Positions 16,769-24,644 of a DNA stretch of 64,000 nucleotides are shown in pieces (position 1 is the first letter of the stretch; each line of letters opens with the position of its first letter). Under the pieces are notes generated by a model. It worked only from the letters and a program-made list of their open reading frames with translations, was not told the DNA's origin and did no database searches. Made by a program: the position numbers and the translations under genes. This stretch comes from Yoonia maricola (GTDB taxonomy: Bacteria > Pseudomonadota > Alphaproteobacteria > Rhodobacterales > Rhodobacteraceae), in the NCBI RefSeq assembly GCF_002797915.1, contig NZ_PGTY01000001.1, positions 1,922,001-1,986,000 on the forward strand, in the 5' to 3' direction.

Positions 16769-17607
16769 AGGGCTCGCCCCATCAGCGCGTAGCGGCGAAA
16801 CACATCAGCGCCATTCAACCCCGACCGGATGGCTGACAGATTGTCGTCATGCATCAGCGCATGAATAACAGTTTCAAACCCCATTGCCTTGGCATTCACA
16901 TAGAACTGATAAGACAGCCAATGCCCGGCACCCTTTTGCGCGGATGCATAGGTTTTCAGGATCACGGAACGCGGTTCTGGCCCTTCGGCATAGTTTGGAA
17001 TGCCAAACAGAAAGCCGACCAATGCGCCCGTGCTGTCGCGCGCAAAAAGGATAAGCTCTTGTTTCAAAAGGGGTACGACGGGCTGATACATCGCAAGGAA
17101 GTCGGTCAGATCAATATGCTTATAGAACGGGTTATGCGCAAAAGCCGCGCAGGACAGATCATAGACTTGGGTAAAAAGCGCATCCGGATCGGTACCGTCC
17201 CAAGGCTCAATCGTGAAAACATCGGTGTCTTTAGGTTTAGGGCCGGGCAAGGCAGACAGCGGGGCAGAGGCTGAAAAATAGGACGATATGACGTCGAAGC
17301 CTGATGTTTTGAACGCGGCCTCATCGTGATCGGCACTGCTGGGTTCCATCAGGAAAGGGGGCTGATCGCCACGCGCCGAGATAAGGCGATAGGCGTGCCA
17401 TGTATCACCCTCCATCGGGCCAATCAGGGCAGTGGCACCTTTGGATTTGGCAAGCGCTACGGCCTCTGCCAAAAGGCGGGCGCCTGCGGTGGCAGATGTG
17501 AACTTGCACTTGCCGACGGTCGCGACCTTTGGATGATCATCCCATGCCGGGCCATCCATCCAGATGGTCACCTGCCCGTCGTCTGTCTTGAGTGTCTCGA
17601 TACTCAT
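16765..17607 (-). CDS. GNAT-family acyltransferase
   Basis: 280 residues, apparently two GNAT-like halves. The second half carries ILFARDSTGALVGFLFGIPNYAEG, then KTYASAQKGAGHWLSYQFYVNAKAMGFETVIHALMHDDNLSAIRSG (split here only by naming; residues about 215-260), the acetyl-CoA binding region, ending VFRRYALMGR. The classic R/QxxGxG/A pyrophosphate loop is only partly kept (QKGAGH). Predicted to move an acyl group to an amine or hydroxyl. Both ends overlap neighbours by 4 bases. Its partner might be the amino acid group that the DUF3419 enzyme would install; that is inference. Confidence 0.75.
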   Translation of the reverse strand: MSIETLKTDDGQVTIWMDGPAWDDHPKVATVGKCKFTSATAGARLLAEAVALAKSKGATALIGPMEGDTWHAYRLISARGDQPPFLMEPSSADHDEAAFKTSGFDVISSYFSASAPLSALPGPKPKDTDVFTIEPWDGTDPDALFTQVYDLSCAAFAHNPFYKHIDLTDFLAMYQPVVPLLKQELILFARDSTGALVGFLFGIPNYAEGPEPRSVILKTYASAQKGAGHWLSYQFYVNAKAMGFETVIHALMHDDNLSAIRSGLNGADVFRRYALMGRAL

Positions 17608-18920
17608 GCGCCTATCACCTTCATCCCATATCCCAACCCCGGCACAAGCAACGCCAGACCCGTCAGCTTTGCCGCGCGGTGAGTGTCAAACAGCACAGGT
17701 TGTAATGACACCGCGATAACCATCAGCACGATCACCAACGCGCCAACGGCTGTCATATCACCCGGCCACCGCACGAAAGCAGGGTTGTACAGCATCAGAA
17801 CACTGTAAAGGCCGAACAGCCCCGTCCCCACTACCAGCGCCGCCCCGGCCCGGACCCAGATCGCAGACCGGCCCAAACCGGCGGCTATAAGGCCAACACA
17901 CAGGCCAACTGACATCAGCCCGTAATACATCAGGGCATTGGCCCCCACGACAGACCCAACAATTAACCACCCAAAGCTGGACAGCGCGACAACCGCCACA
18001 ATATCAAGCGCAGGATAATCCCCCTTGCAAGGGTTCAGACGGTGCGCGATGGCGTGCATCACGAAAACCAGCAGCGGCAGCACAGTGTTTTGAAAGGCGG
18101 TCACGGAGATCAGCAAGAAGGTTGCAATGACATAGACACGTGCCGCATGTGTCGTGATCCCGAATTGCGGGGCAACGCGCAGGAATAACACCAACGCGAC
18201 CATGAAAATGCCCATGAAAAGAAAAAGCTCCTGCCAGGAACTGTCCAAATGGGTCGCCAGAAAGATCAGCAACCCTGTAGGCAAAAAGAAATTGTCGAAA
18301 CCACGCCAACTATCCGCCTCGACCAGCGTACCAAAGGCGGCGACCATTACGGCCAGCAGGATGACGTTGGGCCGGGACACGTCGGACAACAAAAGCAGAC
18401 ACACCATGGCGATCACCAGTGTGATCATGAAAAACGCGGTCGATCCTTCGATTGATTTTTGGCCATCTTCAATCGTAAAGAATTTGCGGCCATAGCGACT
18501 GCCCGTCAGGGCGGCGGCGGCATCTGCCAAGGTCAATGTCGCGATGGGCAGAATATACAGGATGGCCTGGCCATCCGAGAGTAAAAACACCGTCCCAACA
18601 GCCAACGCCAACAGCAGATCACCATAAGACTGGCGTTCAACCCCATGCAGGGTTTCACCGATACCGCCTTTGGCAAAGGCAGGTAAACGCAGGATTGCCA
18701 TGACGATCAATGTCAGCCCAACCAGCATGTAGACAGGCCAGTCATCGGTGAACAGCCAAGGCAGGCTGAGCGCGTAAAGCCCGGTCCCGATATGCACCAG
18801 CTTGCGTTGTACCTCAGCAGAGATATCACGCGCCGCAGCAAGGCGTTTGACGACTGCCATCAGCCCAAGCAAGACCGCCACAGATACAAAGGCGATGGCG
18901 ATTTGCACTGGCGCACTCAC
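17604..18920 (-). CDS. Polyprenol/phytol/dolichol kinase-like integral membrane protein (CTP-type)
   Basis: 438 residues with about a dozen hydrophobic segments. The kinase signature is in the N-terminal half: QRKLVHIGTG (38-47), LADAAAALTGSRYG (131-144) and EDGQKSIEGSTAFF (151-164), the motifs shared by phytol kinase VTE5/VTE6, dolichol kinase Sec59 and the CdsA superfamily. These enzymes phosphorylate a prenol using CTP at the membrane. The C-terminal half (about 240-438) adds membrane spans not needed for the minimal kinase. GTG start overlapping the DUF3419 stop by 4 bases. Whether the substrate is a free prenol or a lipid alcohol is unknown. Confidence 0.75.
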   Translation of the reverse strand: MSAPVQIAIAFVSVAVLLGLMAVVKRLAAARDISAEVQRKLVHIGTGLYALSLPWLFTDDWPVYMLVGLTLIVMAILRLPAFAKGGIGETLHGVERQSYGDLLLALAVGTVFLLSDGQAILYILPIATLTLADAAAALTGSRYGRKFFTIEDGQKSIEGSTAFFMITLVIAMVCLLLLSDVSRPNVILLAVMVAAFGTLVEADSWRGFDNFFLPTGLLIFLATHLDSSWQELFLFMGIFMVALVLFLRVAPQFGITTHAARVYVIATFLLISVTAFQNTVLPLLVFVMHAIAHRLNPCKGDYPALDIVAVVALSSFGWLIVGSVVGANALMYYGLMSVGLCVGLIAAGLGRSAIWVRAGAALVVGTGLFGLYSVLMLYNPAFVRWPGDMTAVGALVIVLMVIAVSLQPVLFDTHRAAKLTGLALLVPGLGYGMKVIGA

Positions 18921-20020
18921 CCTTTGACGGCCTCAATCACAAAATCGGAATAGAAAAAGGCTTTGTCTTCGGCTTTCAGCCGATCCTCTTGCGCGGTCAG
19001 CGTGGTCATCTGTTCGGCAAAGCCGAGCGGGACGCGGCGGGGCGCCATCATGTTCCAATACACCATACGGGCCTTTGGGTGCGCCGCACTCAGAATTTGG
19101 CCGTAGACTTGGGCGAAAACATCGGGCGACATATACTCGAAAATATCCGACAGATTAAAACCATCAGCCTTGTCGCCATCATCGATAAACGCCTCAAGCG
19201 CGCCTTGGCGAATATCCAGCCGGTCAAGCCTGTCGCGGATTGTTTCATAGTGTTCAGCGCGCCATGGCATCGGAAGCGCGTCTCCATGCGTGCCTTTCAT
19301 GATCCAGTGCAGATAGGGGTTCTGCGCCGGGTCACAGTCAACAGCTGCATGTTTGATCCGGCGGGCAACATGTTGCGCAACGGACCCTTCCACATGATCA
19401 AAAAAGGCCTTGTCCCGCCCCATGCGCCCCATCATGAAACGCGAGAAAAAGACATTAAGCAGAAGCCGCCAGCGCCATGTGTTAAAGCGCTGATCAAGAA
19501 AGTCTTGCCGCGCGGCTTTGGGGCGGGACACGAAGATCGCATCGATGGTTTTCTTGGAATGCACAAGCGGCAGCAATTTGGTGCGAAAAATACGAAAGTA
19601 GCGTTCGAACTTGCCCACACCGCCAGCGCCGTAAGCGATGACATCATCGCGGCGGGCCTGCCAAAATTGGCTTGTTTCAGCGTCAAGCTCTGCAATAGCA
19701 CGCGCGAGCAATACGCCGCGTTGGGTGCTGGGGCGCGATCCCATCAGTTCAAGAAATTCCGGATGTGATAACGCACGGTAGGCACCAATACGTAGGTGCA
19801 GACAAGCAATTTGCGCAGGTGACAGATCAACGACGACAACACGCGCAGGGTCAAGCGTCAGCATCGCCAAAGCGTTGTCACCCGCAGAACAGATCGACAC
19901 CAGCGTTTTACCCGGCTCTTGGGGAAGTGCACCGCATAAGACGTCCGCGTCTTCCCACAATTGCGCATAGCGGATGTGGTCAAAATTTGCCTTTGCGGCA
20001 ATCTCAGAGCTTTGCGTCAT
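18917..20020 (-). CDS. DUF3419 protein, BtaA-like S-adenosylmethionine 3-amino-3-carboxypropyltransferase
   Basis: 367 residues. IRYAQLWEDADVL (about 16-28), SAM-binding VSICSAGDNALAML (41-54) and VVVVDLSPAQIACLHLR (61-77) match BtaA, which transfers the 3-amino-3-carboxypropyl group of SAM to diacylglycerol in betaine-lipid (DGTS) synthesis. Later LSDIFEYMSPDVFAQVY and MVYWNMMAPRRVP also fit. The methyltransferase BtaB is not beside it, so the acceptor may differ or the product may stay unmethylated. The ATG overlaps the dikinase stop by 4 bases; a longer frame upstream is not used. Confidence 0.82.
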   Translation of the reverse strand: MTQSSEIAAKANFDHIRYAQLWEDADVLCGALPQEPGKTLVSICSAGDNALAMLTLDPARVVVVDLSPAQIACLHLRIGAYRALSHPEFLELMGSRPSTQRGVLLARAIAELDAETSQFWQARRDDVIAYGAGGVGKFERYFRIFRTKLLPLVHSKKTIDAIFVSRPKAARQDFLDQRFNTWRWRLLLNVFFSRFMMGRMGRDKAFFDHVEGSVAQHVARRIKHAAVDCDPAQNPYLHWIMKGTHGDALPMPWRAEHYETIRDRLDRLDIRQGALEAFIDDGDKADGFNLSDIFEYMSPDVFAQVYGQILSAAHPKARMVYWNMMAPRRVPLGFAEQMTTLTAQEDRLKAEDKAFFYSDFVIEAVKG

Positions 20021-22410
20021 GTCTTTCGGACCACTCCTATTGCACCATCCACATGCAGCACATCGCCATCTTCGACCCATTGCGTCGCCCCCTTCAAGCC
20101 GACAACGCAGGGAATACCCAATTCGCGCGCGACAATGGCAGAGTGTGACAGCAACGACCCACGTTCGACCACAATGGCGCTTGCGTTGGAAAACACCGCG
20201 ATCCAGCCGGGGTCCGTGTGTCGCGCGACAAGAATATCTCCTGGGGCCAGGCTTTCAGTTTTCGGGTCGCGAATAACACAGGCCTTGGCCGTGACCTGCC
20301 CAGCCGAACAGCCTGTTGCGCTGCGGGTGTCACCGGTCTCCGCCATATCCACGGTGGCGTGGGTTGTCGTGGCAGGCAGGATTGCGGGGCCACGGACCTC
20401 GATCCGTTCGGGGGGGTCTACACGGCTGGCGGATGCTTCATCTTCGGCTTGGCGCTGCGCAATCAACCCGCGCAGGTTTGGCGACAGACCAAACCCTTCA
20501 ATAGCGCCCATGACCTCAGGTACGGTCAGGTGAAACACATCGCGTGGCCGGTCCATCAGGTCCCGCGCTGCGAATTCACGACCCATGGATAGAAAAACCT
20601 GCCGGGCACGCCCAAACAGACGGGTGCGTTCAAAGCGCAGGTTTTCACGGTCACGGACCCGCGCCTTGGCCCATGTGACGATCCACTTCGCCACGCGCGC
20701 CTTGATCAGTTTTCCTTGAAAAATCGTTGGCCAATCGGGTTCTGAAGCAGCCATATGTTCAGCCGGCGGGCGCCCTGCACTTGCCGCAATCGCAGCAAGG
20801 AGCTGCGTCGGATCCTCTGTCAAAGGAATGGATTCCAGTTTCAGCTCTTCGGTGCAACGGTCCCCGAATTTGGCAAGATAGCTGGATAACTCATCTTTCA
20901 GGGCAGGGTGCGTGCCGATCTGGTCTTGCGGAATATCAAGTTCTGCTACAATCCGACCCATTTTTGCGATGCGATGCGCGGGTTCGGCAGACACGATATC
21001 GCCCTGCCCGATCATGACATCGTTGTGCAACAACAGACCATCATCACCCAGCCATTTTTGCAGCAAATTGCGCGATGCCCCAAAAGCAATCATGCAAAGA
21101 AAGTCATTAACCAGTGGTGCATCCCAGCGTTCCAACAAGGTGCTCTCGATACGGCGGTATTCGGCCGCAAGTGCAGTCGGACCCGCTGTCTGCAGGTCAA
21201 GGTCGCTCTTCAATGCCGCATTCAAACGGGCGTAAAAATTGCGCCGGGTCCGGGGCAGGCGCAATGTCTCGAAAATCAACCGTGCCGTGACACCAGCAAG
21301 TCTGCCGTATTCTGTTACTTTCGCAAACCCTTTGGCGGGCGGCGGGCCAATGGTGTCTGTGACCTCGGCTGGCATGGGTGTATCAACACCCATCATGGTT
21401 TCCATATGGGCCCTGTTCAGCGAAAAGCCGGGCAGCAAGGCAAGTGCGCGATACCAATTGACCAGATTATAATAAACGCGCCCATCCACACGGCCCAGCA
21501 TATTGCCGAAAACCGCAGAGTTGTCAGCAATCGTTGCCTCTTTACCCCCCAAGAGCCGGACAAAGGATTGGTAAACACGGTCATAGACATGCACCGCAAA
21601 ACTATAGGTCAATGGCGATACCATGCCCGGATAGCTTTCGACGATATTGGAGTTGTCGAAAATCGTCAGTGCGGTGTCAGGCGCGGGCAGCGCCTTGAGC
21701 GCTGTTGTGATCGGACGTGCTTGCAGGATGTGCAGGCCATCCGCATCAATCGCCCACTCAATATCCTGCGGGCTGCCAAAGACCGCTTCGGCCTTGCGCG
21801 CCAGTGCGGCAATGCCTTGCACCTCGGCATCCGACAAAATCGGATCATCCGGGGCCGTCACCGTGTCCGCCACCAGCCAGCTTTGGCCATCCACTTCACC
21901 GCTGACCAGCGCATCACCCAGACCTGCGACTGCGGAAATAACGACACAATCACGCCGCCCGCTGACCGGGTCCGCGCTGAAGGCCACGCCAGAGACGCGC
22001 GCATCAATCATTTGTTGGACGACGATGGCAGGGGCCGCCGCGTCACCACCGGATTTAACCGCACGGTAGGTGGTGACAGTTTCGCCAAAGCCTGACACCC
22101 AGACTTTGCCCGCAGCATCAACAACATCGGCGGCTTTGACGTTCAGGAATGTGTCAAACTGACCTGCATGGCTGTGGTCCACCCCATCTTCGGCATGGCC
22201 AGAAGACCGTACTGCATAGGGGCCGGGACCGATAGATTTCAGTGCTTTCGCCACAGCGGTCTTGAGTCCGCATCGCGGTTTGCCGTCCATAAACGTATCT
22301 GCCGGGATCACAAATGAGGCCGGTGGGTTGAACCCATGTTCCGCCAGCCGCGCAAGCGATGCACCTTTGCCCCCCGCTTGGGCCGGGTCGGTGTTGGCGA
22401 ACAGGATCAT
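20017..22410 (-). CDS. PEP-synthase/rifampin-phosphotransferase-like dikinase
   Basis: 797 residues. N-terminal ATP-grasp domain (about 1-245): GGKGASLARL, YAVRSSGHAEDG, QMIDARVSGVAFSADPVSG and DIEWAIDADGLHILQARPIT. A central region of about 450 residues is unlike the PEP-binding barrel of PEP synthase and is placed like the substrate domain of rifampin phosphotransferase. The C-terminal swivelling domain has the phospho-His in RGSLLSHSAIVARELGIP (His756). Such enzymes split ATP to AMP and phosphate and move the beta-phosphate through His onto a small molecule. Strong AGGAGG site; the start overlaps the ubiA stop by 4 bases. Substrate unknown. Confidence 0.82.
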   Translation of the reverse strand: MILFANTDPAQAGGKGASLARLAEHGFNPPASFVIPADTFMDGKPRCGLKTAVAKALKSIGPGPYAVRSSGHAEDGVDHSHAGQFDTFLNVKAADVVDAAGKVWVSGFGETVTTYRAVKSGGDAAAPAIVVQQMIDARVSGVAFSADPVSGRRDCVVISAVAGLGDALVSGEVDGQSWLVADTVTAPDDPILSDAEVQGIAALARKAEAVFGSPQDIEWAIDADGLHILQARPITTALKALPAPDTALTIFDNSNIVESYPGMVSPLTYSFAVHVYDRVYQSFVRLLGGKEATIADNSAVFGNMLGRVDGRVYYNLVNWYRALALLPGFSLNRAHMETMMGVDTPMPAEVTDTIGPPPAKGFAKVTEYGRLAGVTARLIFETLRLPRTRRNFYARLNAALKSDLDLQTAGPTALAAEYRRIESTLLERWDAPLVNDFLCMIAFGASRNLLQKWLGDDGLLLHNDVMIGQGDIVSAEPAHRIAKMGRIVAELDIPQDQIGTHPALKDELSSYLAKFGDRCTEELKLESIPLTEDPTQLLAAIAASAGRPPAEHMAASEPDWPTIFQGKLIKARVAKWIVTWAKARVRDRENLRFERTRLFGRARQVFLSMGREFAARDLMDRPRDVFHLTVPEVMGAIEGFGLSPNLRGLIAQRQAEDEASASRVDPPERIEVRGPAILPATTTHATVDMAETGDTRSATGCSAGQVTAKACVIRDPKTESLAPGDILVARHTDPGWIAVFSNASAIVVERGSLLSHSAIVARELGIPCVVGLKGATQWVEDGDVLHVDGAIGVVRKT

Positions 22411-23318
22411 GGCAAACCTCCTAGGGCAAGCGGAAGGAAACCAGCGGTGGCGTAGCAGCCAAAGACCCACAGCCCTGCGACGGTATCCATCTGTTTTTCA
22501 GCCTTTGGGGTCGGTGTGGCGGCATAATGGCGGGCCATAAAGATGCAGCATGCAAAGCCTGCGCACGCAAGCAACGCAAAGGCCAGTGCAAAGCCTGTCG
22601 CGATGCCAACACCGATCAGCAGCAGGGCTGATATGCCGACAAAAATCAACCAGATATCGGCTGCGCGTTTCGACCCCCAAAGGCCGGAGTATGTGTCAAC
22701 GCCCGCCCGCTCATTCTCGGGCGCCCAAAGCTTGCGTCCGATTTCAAGGACACAACCGTTCGAGAATGACAAGGCGATAAACAACCAAAGCGCAGGCGCT
22801 GCGGACCCGTGAGGCAACCATTCGATCCCTGTCAGCAACAAGTCAATCAGCGGCATGATCGCCATGTGGGACAGCAAATAGACGACGGGTCGCGCCTTGA
22901 GCCATGCTGGCACACCAAACTCAAACGTCATTGCAGTCAGCCAAGCCCATGTGAGCAACAAAAGCCAGATCAGCCCAGCGCCATGGATCAAAGCAAGGAC
23001 GATACCCAACGGGATCGTTGCGACACCAAGTGACACGATCAGACGGAGCGTAACCAACCCCCGTGGGATCGGGCGTTCGGGGCGGTATTTCGCATCGTCT
23101 TCACCGTCTTTCACCTCATCCGCGACGCGCAGCTGGAAAAACAGGATGAAGACAAGGAAAAAGCCGATGAGGTAGGCAGAAAAACCGGGCAGCGGGCGAC
23201 CGGCCAAGACTGCCGATAGCGTGATGGAGGCCGCCGAAAAACACGCCAGAAGAGGCACGGTTTTTGCCAGCGGGAACCGTTCCGCCTGATACACCCAAAG
23301 ACGCTCCGCGAGGGTCAT
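22407..23318 (-). CDS. UbiA-family membrane prenyltransferase
   Basis: 303 residues, about eight or nine membrane helices. The first Asp-rich loop is DEVKDGEDDAKYRPERPIPRG (residues 67-87) with Asp67, Asp71 and Asp75 spaced as DxxxDxxxD, which binds the Mg-diphosphate of an isoprenyl donor. The canonical Asn before the first Asp is replaced (VAD instead of xND). A second polar loop, ENERAGVDTYSGLWGSKRA, lies at about 201-219. It should attach or elongate an isoprenyl chain at the membrane. Overlaps both neighbours by 4 bases. The acceptor cannot be named. Confidence 0.85.
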   Translation of the reverse strand: MTLAERLWVYQAERFPLAKTVPLLACFSAASITLSAVLAGRPLPGFSAYLIGFFLVFILFFQLRVADEVKDGEDDAKYRPERPIPRGLVTLRLIVSLGVATIPLGIVLALIHGAGLIWLLLLTWAWLTAMTFEFGVPAWLKARPVVYLLSHMAIMPLIDLLLTGIEWLPHGSAAPALWLFIALSFSNGCVLEIGRKLWAPENERAGVDTYSGLWGSKRAADIWLIFVGISALLLIGVGIATGFALAFALLACAGFACCIFMARHYAATPTPKAEKQMDTVAGLWVFGCYATAGFLPLALGGLP

Positions 23319-24637
23319 CTGAAGCGTGCCAGATTTTCATGAGCGCGCGTAAAATCCCCCGCCGCAATGGCCGCAACGATGGATATTTCGCCGCATAAGC
23401 ACAATGCAGCCGTCACCTCGGCCAGGGCAGCACCCTTCCCGGCCCCTTTGAGCCCCAGAATATTCAGCCCCGCACTCTGGCTTGCCAGACCGGTGCCACC
23501 ACCCACTGATCCGACAAGGATATTGGGCATTGTGACGGAACAGAACAGATCGTCGCCTCGTGCCTCCATCCGGGTGAAACCCATGGCACTTTCGGCAACG
23601 CAGGCCGCGTCCTGACCGGTGGCGATGTAAAGAGCCGCAAGCGCGTTGGCGTAATGCGCCTGTGCACCCATCTGACCCGATAGTTTTGCGCCCAGATCGG
23701 CAATGCGCCCATAGGCAAGCATATCGTGCGCCGTCGTTCCAAGGGTCTTTGAAATGACCTGCGCAGGCAGCACAACAGAGGCGCTGACCTTGCGCCCGCG
23801 TCCTGTCATCAGGCCCAGCGCAGAGGCTTTTTTGTCACCAGAGAAATTCCCTTCGATATACCAGCGATTAATAGGCACAGTGCAATCTGCGGCAATCTTT
23901 TCACAAAGCGCATGGGTGGCAATCGTCACCATGTTCTGTCCCGATGCGTCACCCGTGGTGTAACGGCAAATCAGGAATACGACGTCGTTGTCGATGACAG
24001 GTTCAACGGATGTCAGTTTCCCATGTCGCGTCGTACTTTCGGCAGCACCGCGCAAAGCGGTAATATTTTCGGCGATCCATTCAACAAACAGCCCCGCGTT
24101 CAGAATGTTGTCAAAAGTGAAAGCAGGCGTGCGGATGACACCTTCGTATAGCACCGCTGTACTGATCCCCCCCGCCCTGGACGCAGCAAAGGCACCACGC
24201 CCGTAAGAGGCCACAAGGGCAGCCTCGGTCGTGGCAAGGGGGACATGATAGTCACCGGCGGCATTGATCCCATTCACGCGCAACGGGCCAATCACCCCTA
24301 CGGGAACTTTGACCGTACCGATGTAGTTTTCGATATTACCGGAATAATCCGCGGCCGCCGCAAGGCTTACCGGATCCGCGATCTGGTCACGGTCCGCCAC
24401 AGAGGCAGGACCAATCAGGCGGTCCCAATAACGCAGCACCGTTGTTTCAGTCGCTTGGCGTACCGGGCGCAGGGTGCGAAAGGGTGCGTTACCCGCCGCC
24501 ATCTGCGCACGTAACTTCTCTGGCGTGAATTTTTCACGCATCCGCTTTAGCATCGCTTGGACATGGGTAGGAATGGTCACGAAGCTGCTCCGATAAATTG
24601 TGCTGTCATTACCAACCGCCAAATAGGTATCGTACAT
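23315..24637 (-). CDS. Hydroxymethylglutaryl-CoA reductase, class I (NADPH type)
   Basis: 440 residues, soluble catalytic domain only. ENYIGTVKVPVGVIGPL (103-119), ATTEAALVAS (135-144), GDASGQNMV (229-237), SGDKKASALG (266-275), ATGQDAACV (339-347), SVGGGTGLASQSAGLNILG (377-395) and RAHENLAR (431-438). The catalytic set Glu138, Lys269, Asp343 and His433 is complete, so it should be active. It makes mevalonate from HMG-CoA. No other mevalonate-pathway gene is in the operon, and alphaproteobacteria normally make isoprenoids by the MEP route. Begins 7 bases after the P450 stop; a downstream start near residue 29 cannot be excluded. Confidence 0.9.
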   Translation of the reverse strand: MYDTYLAVGNDSTIYRSSFVTIPTHVQAMLKRMREKFTPEKLRAQMAAGNAPFRTLRPVRQATETTVLRYWDRLIGPASVADRDQIADPVSLAAAADYSGNIENYIGTVKVPVGVIGPLRVNGINAAGDYHVPLATTEAALVASYGRGAFAASRAGGISTAVLYEGVIRTPAFTFDNILNAGLFVEWIAENITALRGAAESTTRHGKLTSVEPVIDNDVVFLICRYTTGDASGQNMVTIATHALCEKIAADCTVPINRWYIEGNFSGDKKASALGLMTGRGRKVSASVVLPAQVISKTLGTTAHDMLAYGRIADLGAKLSGQMGAQAHYANALAALYIATGQDAACVAESAMGFTRMEARGDDLFCSVTMPNILVGSVGGGTGLASQSAGLNILGLKGAGKGAALAEVTAALCLCGEISIVAAIAAGDFTRAHENLARFR

Positions 24638-24644
24638 GACCCGG

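Noticed and set aside
20908..22095. 395-codon plus-strand frame opposite the dikinase gene
   Set aside because: It lies wholly antisense to a gene with clear ATP-grasp and phospho-His motifs, and its His/Arg/Gln-rich composition is that of a GC-rich shadow frame.
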